Shown: positions 7,427-16,536 of the stretch, piece after piece
Layout: every line of letters begins with the position of its first letter
Numbering within the stretch: position 1 is the stretch's first letter
Notes under the pieces: generated by a model
Seen by the model: only the letters and a program-made list of their open reading frames with translations
What the model was told of the DNA's origin: nothing
Database searches by the model: none
From: Betaproteobacteria bacterium
GTDB taxonomy: Bacteria > Pseudomonadota > Gammaproteobacteria > Burkholderiales > Gallionellaceae
Length of the DNA: 38,815 nucleotides
Direction of reading: 5' to 3'
NCBI GenBank assembly: GCA_021413765.1
Contig: JAIOPT010000022.1
Coordinates: 1-38,815, forward strand
Program-made: the position numbers and the translations under genes

Positions 7427-9709
7427 ATGAAATTTTCTGTGATCGCCAACCTCATCAAATCGTTCGTACTGTTCGCTGCTCTTTGTTTAAGCTTTTCGTC
7501 ACTTTCATGGGCCGCTCAAACAAATGCACCGCTTCTCTTGCCAAAAACAGAAGCCGAAACAACTCCCAGCCGCCAGTCCATACTAACGATGAAGGACATT
7601 GGCGCTTCTCGCCCAATCGAGTTGAGGGGCGTGGACGGCAACACCTATCTTTCTTTGGGCGTGCGACTGGACGAGGTCGTCACCAAGGCCAGGCTGCACC
7701 TAAACTACACGCTATCCCCCGCACTTTTACCAATTATTTCTCACATCAAGGTATACCTGAACGATGAAGTGCTGGTCACGCTGCCAGTGACCAAGGAAAG
7801 TCTGGCTGGCCCACAGAAACTTGATCTTGATCTTGATCCCCGTTTCTTCACTGACTATAACAAACTGCACCTGCAATTGATTGGCCATTACACCAATGAT
7901 TGCGAATTCCCTCTCCACTCCAGTTTGTGGGCCAACATTAGCAACATGAGCACGCTGGACATCAATCTGCAATCAATAGCGCTACGTAACGATCTTGCTC
8001 TGTTGCCAGCACCCTTCTTCGATCAACGAGACAATCGCTTACTTAACCTGCCTTTCGTATTTGCCGCTAAGCCATCACTAAACTCCCTGCGGGCGGCGGG
8101 CGGTATCGCCTCCTGGTTTGGTGTGTTGGCGAGCTATCGCGGTGCCCGCTTTCCGACCTATCTAAATCGTCTGCCAGAACGCTATGGCGTAGTTTTCGCT
8201 ACCAATGACGAACGACCAGAATTTCTTGCTAAATATCCCAACGTGGATGCACCGACTATCTCCCTGATGCAACACCCGAAAAACCCAACAGGCAAGTTGC
8301 TCCTCATCCTCGGCCGTAATGCTGCCGACCTACAGCTAGCCGCCGATGCCTTGGCTCTTGGCAAAGCTGCCATGACTGGCACTTCAATTGCCGTCAAGAC
8401 ACTGGAATACCCACCGCGCCGTGCCGCTTATGATGCGCCCAACTGGCTGCAAGCAGGTCATCCCGTACCACTGGGCAAACTTGTCAATAGCCCCGCGGAT
8501 CTGCAGCGCCAAGGCCAGCCCCTCGAACCTATCCTCATCAATGCCCGCTTGCCAGCCGATCTGTTTACCTGGGAAGTGAAGGGAGTGCCGATTGACCTCA
8601 AATACCGTTACACACCACCGGCAGAACAAGGTGATGCCAGCCTGAGAATCGAAATAAACGATCAATTTATAGAGGCCATACCCTTATTGTCCAGCACCGG
8701 AACTCGAGAGAAAAACCGCTTTATACTGCCGATTCTGGATGACGGTTCCTTACGGGAGCAGCGCGGGGTGGTAATCCCCGCTTTCCACTTGGGCAGCAAT
8801 AACCAACTACAGTTTTCATTTTCCATTCCGTCCAGTGACAACGGTCGCTGCAAGTCTTCACCGCAAGGAAACATGCGCGCTGCAATCGACCCGGATTCAA
8901 CCTTGGATCTGAGCCACTTCTACCACTACGCAGCAATGCCAAACTTGGCATTTTTCGCTAATAGCGGATTCCCGTTCACCAAGTACGCCGATCTCGCCGA
9001 GACCGCGATCGTCATCCCCGATCAACCCAACACCTTTGACATGGAAGCCATGTTCGCTTTACTGGGCCACATGGGCCGTTCCACCGGTATTGCCGCTCTG
9101 CACTTCAAACTCATACAGACAAAATCAGTACAAGATGCAAAAAATTCAGATCTGCTGGTAATTGCCAGCGGTGCCAACAAGGATCTTCTCGCCAGTTGGG
9201 GTAAATCCCTTCCAGCCCTACTGGAAGAAGGAAGCCGCACCTTTACACCTTTGGGCAAAGCCATGGATATCGCTTATGACTGGTTCGGACTAAGTGAGAA
9301 CAAAACAGTCAAATCCGGAACAGGCACCATACTTCTTGGCTCCGGACCCTTGGCCGCCATCATCGGCTTTGAATCACCGCTCAGTCCGTCACGTAGTGTC
9401 GTAGCTATGACTTCCACTACCCCCGCAGCTTTAACCTCAGCTCTTGAAGCACTGAGTGATGGCGGGAAGGTTCAATACATCCGCGGTGACATCGCTTTAA
9501 TACGAGGGGGAAATGTTGAAAGTTTCCGTGTTAATGATGTGTATTACGTAGGCGAATTACCTTGGTGGCGCTGGATCTGGTTTCACCTACATCATCACCC
9601 TCTGTTCCTGACTGCTATCGGCATCGCAATCGGCCTTTTTGTTGCCCTGCTTGCCTTTGGCGCCCTGCGTAATCTAGCTGCCAGACGACTCGGCCAGCCC
9701 AAGAAATAA
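7427..9709 (+). CDS. bcsB: Cellulose synthase periplasmic regulatory subunit BcsB
   Basis: A 760-aa BcsB-family protein. It starts with a Sec signal peptide (residues 1-29, ending SLSWA), followed by the long periplasmic region with carbohydrate-binding and flavodoxin-like modules. A single C-terminal membrane anchor (about residues 723-746) follows an amphipathic WWRWIWFHLH stretch, as in BcsB, where this anchor packs on BcsA. Length matches E. coli BcsB (about 779 aa). BcsB guides the nascent glucan through the periplasm and is needed for BcsA activity. It is first in bcsB-bcsZ-bcsC, on the strand opposite to bcsA, although the two proteins form one complex. The start ATG has no strong Shine-Dalgarno sequence. 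Confidence 0.93.
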   Translation: MKFSVIANLIKSFVLFAALCLSFSSLSWAAQTNAPLLLPKTEAETTPSRQSILTMKDIGASRPIELRGVDGNTYLSLGVRLDEVVTKARLHLNYTLSPALLPIISHIKVYLNDEVLVTLPVTKESLAGPQKLDLDLDPRFFTDYNKLHLQLIGHYTNDCEFPLHSSLWANISNMSTLDINLQSIALRNDLALLPAPFFDQRDNRLLNLPFVFAAKPSLNSLRAAGGIASWFGVLASYRGARFPTYLNRLPERYGVVFATNDERPEFLAKYPNVDAPTISLMQHPKNPTGKLLLILGRNAADLQLAADALALGKAAMTGTSIAVKTLEYPPRRAAYDAPNWLQAGHPVPLGKLVNSPADLQRQGQPLEPILINARLPADLFTWEVKGVPIDLKYRYTPPAEQGDASLRIEINDQFIEAIPLLSSTGTREKNRFILPILDDGSLREQRGVVIPAFHLGSNNQLQFSFSIPSSDNGRCKSSPQGNMRAAIDPDSTLDLSHFYHYAAMPNLAFFANSGFPFTKYADLAETAIVIPDQPNTFDMEAMFALLGHMGRSTGIAALHFKLIQTKSVQDAKNSDLLVIASGANKDLLASWGKSLPALLEEGSRTFTPLGKAMDIAYDWFGLSENKTVKSGTGTILLGSGPLAAIIGFESPLSPSRSVVAMTSTTPAALTSALEALSDGGKVQYIRGDIALIRGGNVESFRVNDVYYVGELPWWRWIWFHLHHHPLFLTAIGIAIGLFVALLAFGALRNLAARRLGQPKK

Positions 9710-9717
9710 GCACCTAC

Positions 9718-10929
9718 ATGGAATATTTATTGGTGGGCACCAGACACAAGGCAAGCATTTTGCTGTGCCGGGGATGTCAAATTCTTGCTGCGCTCTACTT
9801 CTGCTTGGGGGCTGCTCAAGCAGCAACAGTTGAACCTACTTGCCAGACAGACTGGCCTGCTTGGCAAAGCTTCAAGTCGGGGCTCCTCAACGAGGGTGGA
9901 CGGGTAGTGGATGGCAGTACCCCCCGTAAACAGACCGTATCGGAAGGACAGGCCTATGCACTTTTTTTCGCCTTGGTAGCCAACGATCGCAAAACCTTTG
10001 ACAAAATCCTGGAATGGACCGAAAAAAACCTGGCAAAAGGCGATCTGACCAGCCATCTGCCAGCTTGGCTATGGGGTCGCAGAGATGATGGCAGCTGGGG
10101 GGTGCTGGACAACAATTCGGCATCAGATGCCGATCTGTGGATAGTCTATGCGTTGGGTGAAGCTGGCCGGCTCTGGGGTGAGCGCCGTTTCGTTGCGCTT
10201 TCATCGCTGCTGGCCAGCCGCATTTTGCGCGAAGAAACCGCAGACCTTCCGGGTTTAGGCCCCACCCTGCTACCTGCACCGCGAGGCTTCCAGACGGGGA
10301 AGAATACTTGGCGTCTTAATCCCAGCTACCTGCCCATGCAGCTAATGGACTGGTTAAGCAGCCGGAGTCCTGATCCCACTTGGCAGCGAATCTCGGAATC
10401 CTCCCAGAGGATCCTCCTGGAATCCGCCCCACAGGGATTCTCGCCTGACTGGACGGTCTATGTGGACAACAAGGGATTCAGAATTGACAGTGCCGGAGCA
10501 GAAAAAGGCGCAGGTGGCTATAACGCCATCCGGGTTTATCTGTGGGCCGGCATGCTTGCGCCCGACGCTCCTGCCCAACCACAACTTCTTGCTGCTTTTG
10601 CCCCCATGGCCAGCTTTATCGCGCGCCACGGCTACCCGCCAGAGTCTGTCAATACAATCACGGGTGAAGCCAATGGCCCGGGGCCATCAGGATTTTCCGC
10701 CGCACTACTGCCCTTTCTGGCCGCCCGGGGAGACAGCGTCGCCCTGCAGGGACAACGCGATCGACTGACGGCTCGCCCACCGCGACCGGACGCTTATTAT
10801 GACCAGGCACTTTCCCTCTTTGCCCATGGCTGGATGGAAGGGCGCTACAACTTCACGAAAAATGGCACCTTGCTGCCCTCTTGGCAAAAATCATGCAGCT
10901 CCGCCTCATCCCGCTTACCTTCGCGCTGA
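9718..10929 (+). CDS. bcsZ: Periplasmic endo-1,4-beta-glucanase BcsZ (GH8)
   Basis: A 403-aa glycoside hydrolase family 8 enzyme of the bacterial cellulose locus. A hydrophobic signal segment (about residues 21-36, ending AAQAA) directs it to the periplasm. Glu76 in TVSEGQAYALFFAL is the expected general acid, and WLWGRRDDGSWGVLDNNSASDADLW is the conserved sugar-binding region. BcsZ trims cellulose during export and affects fibre quality. It begins 8 bases after bcsB and overlaps the 5' end of bcsC, indicating one transcript. It is slightly longer than E. coli BcsZ (368 aa), mainly at the N-terminus, so a later start is possible. Confidence 0.93.
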   Translation: MEYLLVGTRHKASILLCRGCQILAALYFCLGAAQAATVEPTCQTDWPAWQSFKSGLLNEGGRVVDGSTPRKQTVSEGQAYALFFALVANDRKTFDKILEWTEKNLAKGDLTSHLPAWLWGRRDDGSWGVLDNNSASDADLWIVYALGEAGRLWGERRFVALSSLLASRILREETADLPGLGPTLLPAPRGFQTGKNTWRLNPSYLPMQLMDWLSSRSPDPTWQRISESSQRILLESAPQGFSPDWTVYVDNKGFRIDSAGAEKGAGGYNAIRVYLWAGMLAPDAPAQPQLLAAFAPMASFIARHGYPPESVNTITGEANGPGPSGFSAALLPFLAARGDSVALQGQRDRLTARPPRPDAYYDQALSLFAHGWMEGRYNFTKNGTLLPSWQKSCSSASSRLPSR

Positions 10930-13900
10930 CTTTGGCCGGGTTGTTGAGTGCTTCAGCCCTTGCCAGTCCAGACAATAACGCGAGTGCCGACCTGCTACGC
11001 AGCGCCCGCATATGGGAAGCCAAGGATCGCCCGGATCTGGCACGAGTCATACTGGAAAAATTATTGGCAATCGAACCCAATCCGGAAGTGCTGTTTATGC
11101 TGGGAAGCATTGAACTGCGCACAGGGAATACAAAACTTGCCGGTGATTATTTGCATCGCCTGGAACAGCGTTATCCTCAACACTCCAACACCCTTGCCCT
11201 GCGCAGCCTGTATCGGGTTAACACCACTGAAAAGCAGGCGCTGGCAAGTGCACGTCTGATGGCCAGAGCCGGCAACTCCACGGAAGCTGCCAAAATCATG
11301 CGCCGGATATTTCCAGAAGGCCCTCCCCCAGGTGAAATCGGACTCGAATATTACCAAGTCGTGAGCATCACCGCAAAAGATCTGCAAACGGCAAAATCCG
11401 CCCTCGACAAGCTTTACCGGGAAACAGGAGAAGCACGCTACCGCCTTGCCTGGCTTAAGTTGCAAAGCAATCAGAGCAGCAAACAAGAAATTCTGCAGGG
11501 TTATGAAGCCTTGGCCGCAGCGCCCGACGTTAACCGGCAAAAATTGCGCGAAAGCTGGTGGGCTAGCATAAACCGTCTCGCGGCAACACCTGCGACCTTA
11601 CCCTGGGTTCGCCGCTATTTTAAAGAATTCCCGAGTGACCAAAAGGCCATTGAATATCTGGCGGAACTACAACAGTTGCATGAAAAGGCGTTACGCATCG
11701 CCAACGATCCCGCAGTGCGTGCGCGCCAAACCGGGATCACTTTTCTGGAACATGGACAGTTAGAAAATGCCCAGCATGAGTTAGAAAAGTCACTTATAAA
11801 GCGTCCCAAGGATCCCAAAGTGCTGGGTAGCATCGGCTTGCTTCGCCTGCGCCAAGGCCGTCACGAAGAGGCTAAGAGCTGGTTTCAGCGTGCAGCAAAA
11901 GCTGAACCGGGCAGCAACCAATGGCGTGGTCTTATCAGCACTGCAAGTTTCTGGGGGCAAATGAAACGGGCCGATGAGCTACTCGAAGCCGGAAAGCTGG
12001 CTGAAGCGCAAAAGGTTGCACGACAAGCACTGAGTATCGAACCGAATAATGCCGATGGGCTCGCCCTGCTAGGCAATATTCTTGCACGGGGCCAGAATCT
12101 GGCCGGTGCCGAATCAATCTACCGTGATGCTCTCAAATGGGATGCGGGCAATGCTTCGGCTATGCGCGGCCTACTTGCGCTTCTCTCACGCAGCGAACGA
12201 CGCGATGAAGCCCAAGCATTGATCGCCAAATTTCGCCAGAAAAATCCTAAGGAAGCCAACCGGTTCAACGAAACCCAAGCCAGCTTGCTGCGGGATGAAG
12301 CCGAGGCATTCATCAGCGCTCACCGTCCCAGCCACGCCCTGCTGGCATTGGAGACCGCAGTTCTACTCGCCCCTCGTGATGCCTGGATTCGCCATGATCT
12401 GGCAATTCTATATGAAAGTCTGGGATTGCAGACCCTCAGTCGCCGTGTAATGGCAGAGGGTGTAGCGCTGGCTCCGGACGACTCGGGCATGAACTATGCC
12501 TACGCTATGGTGCTGACTGCCCAGGAGCGGGAAGAAGAAGCGCTCCAGCGCTTGGCTCGCATCCCCCCATCGGCACGTTCCAGCGCCATGAACGAACTGG
12601 AAACGCGCTCCTGGATCAAGTTGCGCATCCGTCAGGCCTTAAAGCTCCAAGCTGGCGGCATGAGGGACTCAGCAATCCGGATGCTGCTCCTTGCCGAACA
12701 ACGTGCCGCAGACAAGCCGAGTGCAATCGAACAAGTGTCGGAAGGCTGGTTTAGCCTTGATCAACCGGCTCGCGGCCTCGCCCTGATGAAGCGACATCTG
12801 ATAGACGCGAAAACTGCAACGGCCAGCAGCCAGCTCTATTACGCCTCGTTGCTTAATCGGGCCAAACAGGATGACACGCTGAGCGCTTTCCTGCCCGAAC
12901 TACAGCAACGCCCCGACTGGAACGACGAGCAACGGGAGGCCATTCTGGTAATCGAAACTGATCTTTCTGCCCGGCAAATCGAACTTCTGCTGCTGCGTGG
13001 CGAAAAAGCTCAGGCTCGTACCCTTGCCGGCCGGGCGTCGGTTTCAGGTCGAGCAGGCGAGATTTCGACCCTGAAAGCCCAGGCTCGCCTGCTGCAAGAG
13101 GCTAACGACGCGAAAGCCGCCCTGCCGATCTTGCGGACGATACTGGACAAACATCCGGACGACTTGGAGTCACGTCTAAGCCTGGCACAGGCTTACGCCC
13201 AAACAGGGGCAAAGCAGGCTGCTCAGGAGACGATAGATCAGCTACTGCCGCGTGTGCGTGAGAATGATGTGGATACCAGATTGTCCATTATCCGGCTGGA
13301 AACTCGCCTTGGAAATATGGATCGAGCTAGAAAGATGGTTGCAAAACTTCTTGCCAGCAACCCCGGCAATCCAGATATTCTGATCCAGGCAGGCCGTATC
13401 GAACGTAGTGACCGAAAATACCACGCTGCCCTGGCCTATTTCCGCCAAGCGCTGACCCTGGAGAGGCGCACCCCGAGCGCGGCAACAACCACTGCAACGG
13501 CCACTGACTCAGTGCCTCTCCTCGATCTGGACTATAAACACCCGCCGACCGGCCTGGCACTGCAACTTGGCAACTCCTTGGGGTTACCTGATGCAGGCAA
13601 GAATGCAGGTGCCGCTGACAAACCAAAATCTGTAACGGAATCCAACTTGCATGGCCTGCTCATGACCGAAGACATCACCAACCTAGGCACGGACATCCCC
13701 CTCATCTCATCTATACCAGAGCCAGAGAAAGCAGCTTCAATTCGCCGCCCCACCAGAGCAGAAGAAGAAATGGCCCGTATTGAAGCCAGACGAGATCCCC
13801 GAATTGAAACAGGGTTCGAAAAGCTCGACAGAAAATCCTCTAACGGCACATCCACCTATCGCGGAACCGAGACTCCAATGGTCGGGTGGTGGCCGGTGGG

Positions 13901-14918
13901 CTATGACGGACATGGTTTCGTCCATGTGGATCGGATCACTGTCGATGCTGGCGATCTCCCCGCTAGCGACGCACCTCTCTTCGGCAAGTTGGGAGTGAAG
14001 CCATCCCCATTCCCGCCTCCATTTGCGCAAAAGGTAGATGGCACCTCGGTAGGCGTGGGATATGAGGGTGATACTTTACGCTGGGATATGGGCGTGGTCG
14101 GCATGGGTTTTCCGGTCCAGAATATAGTCGGTGGCATCCGCAAAAGCTGGGAAACAGACAAACTGGACTACGCCCTTGAAATCTTCCGTCGAGCGCAAAC
14201 TAATAGCCTGCTTTCCTACGCCGGCGCACGTGACCCGGCTACAGGTGAAATCTGGGGGGGGGTAGTCTATACCGGGGTTAGCGGTCGAATCTCCCACACA
14301 TTTGATCAGCTCAATACCTTCGCCAGCGCCGAATATGGCGTATTACGGGGCAAGAATGTACTTGATAACAATCGTCTCGCCCTGCGCACTGGCGTGGACA
14401 AGGATGTGCTGCACCGGGAACAAATGTGGGTCAATATTGGACTGGCACTGACCTACTGGCGCTACAAGGAAAATGAGACCTACTACACTTTTGGTCATGG
14501 CGGTTACTACAGCCCGCAAAGCTATATTTCGCTGAACCTGCCGGTGGAGTGGGCTGGCCGTAACGGGAAACTTTCCTATTTAGTACGAGGTTCAGCCTCT
14601 TACGCCAAGACCAATGAGAAGAGTATGGCCTTTTACCCTACAGACAGCGCTCTGCAAAATGCTGCTGTCAGTACTGGCAATGGCGTCGACTCCGGGATCT
14701 ACACTAGTGGGCCCGGCGGCGGAAAAGGCTATTCCCTGCGGCTGGCAACTGAATATCAACTTACGCCTCACCTAGCCATTGGTGGACACTACAACATGGA
14801 TCGCACCGCTTTCTATACACCAAACTTGACTTTTATATACCTGCGCTACCTGTTCCAGGCTCATTCAGAAGCAGTGCGTTTCCCGCCGGTAGCGGTAAAG
14901 CCTTATTCCCGCTTCTGA
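10893..14918 (+). CDS. bcsC: Cellulose export protein BcsC (TPR periplasmic scaffold plus outer-membrane barrel)
   Basis: A 1341-aa protein. I start it at the ATG at 10893 because MQLRLIPLTFALTLAGLL..ASALA forms a clean signal peptide; a TTG four codons upstream is also open. Residues about 30-850 are alpha-helical tetratricopeptide repeats, a low-complexity linker follows, and the last 350 or so residues (from about YRGTETPMVGWWP to the terminal RYLFQAHSEA..YSRF) are the BcsC C-terminal beta-barrel with an aromatic terminal strand. The barrel carries cellulose across the outer membrane while the TPRs dock to the synthase and peptidoglycan. It overlaps bcsZ by 37 bases and ends six bases before the convergent bcsG stop. 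Length is typical (E. coli about 1157, others up to 1350). Confidence 0.93.
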   Translation: MQLRLIPLTFALTLAGLLSASALASPDNNASADLLRSARIWEAKDRPDLARVILEKLLAIEPNPEVLFMLGSIELRTGNTKLAGDYLHRLEQRYPQHSNTLALRSLYRVNTTEKQALASARLMARAGNSTEAAKIMRRIFPEGPPPGEIGLEYYQVVSITAKDLQTAKSALDKLYRETGEARYRLAWLKLQSNQSSKQEILQGYEALAAAPDVNRQKLRESWWASINRLAATPATLPWVRRYFKEFPSDQKAIEYLAELQQLHEKALRIANDPAVRARQTGITFLEHGQLENAQHELEKSLIKRPKDPKVLGSIGLLRLRQGRHEEAKSWFQRAAKAEPGSNQWRGLISTASFWGQMKRADELLEAGKLAEAQKVARQALSIEPNNADGLALLGNILARGQNLAGAESIYRDALKWDAGNASAMRGLLALLSRSERRDEAQALIAKFRQKNPKEANRFNETQASLLRDEAEAFISAHRPSHALLALETAVLLAPRDAWIRHDLAILYESLGLQTLSRRVMAEGVALAPDDSGMNYAYAMVLTAQEREEEALQRLARIPPSARSSAMNELETRSWIKLRIRQALKLQAGGMRDSAIRMLLLAEQRAADKPSAIEQVSEGWFSLDQPARGLALMKRHLIDAKTATASSQLYYASLLNRAKQDDTLSAFLPELQQRPDWNDEQREAILVIETDLSARQIELLLLRGEKAQARTLAGRASVSGRAGEISTLKAQARLLQEANDAKAALPILRTILDKHPDDLESRLSLAQAYAQTGAKQAAQETIDQLLPRVRENDVDTRLSIIRLETRLGNMDRARKMVAKLLASNPGNPDILIQAGRIERSDRKYHAALAYFRQALTLERRTPSAATTTATATDSVPLLDLDYKHPPTGLALQLGNSLGLPDAGKNAGAADKPKSVTESNLHGLLMTEDITNLGTDIPLISSIPEPEKAASIRRPTRAEEEMARIEARRDPRIETGFEKLDRKSSNGTSTYRGTETPMVGWWPVGYDGHGFVHVDRITVDAGDLPASDAPLFGKLGVKPSPFPPPFAQKVDGTSVGVGYEGDTLRWDMGVVGMGFPVQNIVGGIRKSWETDKLDYALEIFRRAQTNSLLSYAGARDPATGEIWGGVVYTGVSGRISHTFDQLNTFASAEYGVLRGKNVLDNNRLALRTGVDKDVLHREQMWVNIGLALTYWRYKENETYYTFGHGGYYSPQSYISLNLPVEWAGRNGKLSYLVRGSASYAKTNEKSMAFYPTDSALQNAAVSTGNGVDSGIYTSGPGGGKGYSLRLATEYQLTPHLAIGGHYNMDRTAFYTPNLTFIYLRYLFQAHSEAVRFPPVAVKPYSRF

Positions 14919-14924
14919 TCACGA

Positions 14925-16493
14925 TCAAGGCTGATAATCGACCCAAGTGCCCTCCGAGCGCATCAGGTAACCGTTTTCACGTCCAATTACGACGACATCC
15001 TCGTTTTCGCTCACGAAAGGTGTACCTGGCAGATTTTGTACCCGCTCCGTCAAGGGCTTTCCGCCAGTCCCGGCAAAGGGACTGTCCGCAATAAAGTCGG
15101 CAAGAAGTGTGCTAATCGCAAAGTAACTAACTGGCTTATCCACTTGCAAGGGTTGGCGTGGAGCTTCCCCGGGCTTACCCTTGAAGCCAACCAGTTTGAT
15201 GGCGGCAGGAACCAAGGTGATCTTGGGATTGGGGATTTCACGCATACCGGATATCTGCACCTTGTCTCCCCGCAAAGCAGCACCGTGTTCTGGCATCAAA
15301 ATCACCACCACCGGCCTCCCTCTTTCCTCAAGAAAGGTGATGAAGCGATCAAAATCCGACAATAATTTTCCTAGACGCGGCTTGAAAGTTTCCAGACTAG
15401 AACGCGACTTGACTCCAGGAACACGGTTTCCATCATGCAAGGTAGTCGTGTTGTAGTACAAGGCTCGCGGCCGACCAGATGGCTCATGGCGCTTCCACCA
15501 CTCCGTGAGTAGCGGGAAATCCTCGTAAACAGGAGTGTCGTCAAAACTGCGCATAGCTTCGGGCGCGAAGCGATTGTCATCCAGTTTTACCCCGAGACCA
15601 GATGATCCTTCTACCAGACTTGCGAACTGGTCGAAGTGTCCGTCATGGTTAAGCAGACCACGTACTTCGAAGCCAGCAGCCTCAAAATTGTGGAACAGGT
15701 TGCACTGGGTTACATCCGCTTCATACATTTTGCGGTGCACCAGTTGGCCGCAGTTACTGTGAAACAGGCGTAAGGTACCGGGACCGCTGTAACTGGCGGC
15801 CGTATTGAAACGACGGAACACTACGTCAAAATGACTTAACAGGGTCGAGTTGTTTTCGCCCACGTAGTCCATGTCATCCCATGAAAGGGAACAGACATGC
15901 AGGAACACCACATCAAAGGGCGCGGCAGAATTTGCAATAGTTGGAAAGCTCACCCGCTTGCCCTGTTCGGCGACGTAAAAGGCTTCTAGCTGAGCCGTCG
16001 GCTCCAGCTCCTGCTTACTCTGCGAAACTGCAGCGGTTTTATCCGCCAGTTCCGGGCGGGGGGAAACACTCAGGGCAACATGTCCACCCAGCAGGCTAGC
16101 AAAGGGCACGCTCAGGATGCCAAGAAAAGTCAGAGTAGCAAAACGCAGGCGGCGACGCAGCATCAGATATACCACCAGCAGGAGCACCAAAGCAACAATC
16201 ACCCAGATATTTACAAAGCGGCCCAGGAGTTCCATCAGGTACTCACCGCTAAATCCTGTCAAAGCCCCCCTTTGAGAAAGGACGCGCGAAATTGGTGGCA
16301 GCCAGGAGTCATAATAAAGCAGAGCCAGCCCCACAGGCATCGCCAGCACAGTGCGTATCAGGCGATGCCGGGCAGACGCCAAGGGCAGTGCAAGTGAAAT
16401 GGCGAAAGCCAAGTTAGATAGCCAGTGAAAACCTATAAACCCGCTGTAAAACAGACCCAGTTTGGCAAAAAAATAAATGTTCCAGTAACCCAT
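14925..16493 (-). CDS. bcsG: Cellulose phosphoethanolamine transferase BcsG
   Basis: A 522-aa inner-membrane protein of the alkaline-phosphatase superfamily. About five membrane segments lie in residues 1-140; the rest is periplasmic. The catalytic set of E. coli BcsG is present: Cys201 (LHVCSLSW), the nucleophile Ser236 in AASYSGPGT, and Glu402-His403 in PEHGAALRGD. The 35-residue Cys-to-Ser spacing equals that of E. coli (Cys243/Ser278). BcsG moves phosphoethanolamine from phosphatidylethanolamine to cellulose O6, releasing diacylglycerol. Its presence predicts pEtN-cellulose rather than plain cellulose. It is the last gene of dgkA-bcsEFQAG, 43 bases after bcsA, and converges on bcsC. Confidence 0.94.
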   Translation of the reverse strand: MGYWNIYFFAKLGLFYSGFIGFHWLSNLAFAISLALPLASARHRLIRTVLAMPVGLALLYYDSWLPPISRVLSQRGALTGFSGEYLMELLGRFVNIWVIVALVLLLVVYLMLRRRLRFATLTFLGILSVPFASLLGGHVALSVSPRPELADKTAAVSQSKQELEPTAQLEAFYVAEQGKRVSFPTIANSAAPFDVVFLHVCSLSWDDMDYVGENNSTLLSHFDVVFRRFNTAASYSGPGTLRLFHSNCGQLVHRKMYEADVTQCNLFHNFEAAGFEVRGLLNHDGHFDQFASLVEGSSGLGVKLDDNRFAPEAMRSFDDTPVYEDFPLLTEWWKRHEPSGRPRALYYNTTTLHDGNRVPGVKSRSSLETFKPRLGKLLSDFDRFITFLEERGRPVVVILMPEHGAALRGDKVQISGMREIPNPKITLVPAAIKLVGFKGKPGEAPRQPLQVDKPVSYFAISTLLADFIADSPFAGTGGKPLTERVQNLPGTPFVSENEDVVVIGRENGYLMRSEGTWVDYQP

Positions 16494-16536
16494 GATTGCT
16501 ATCGACTCCCGAAATTTTTATTACCGCCTGCAACCA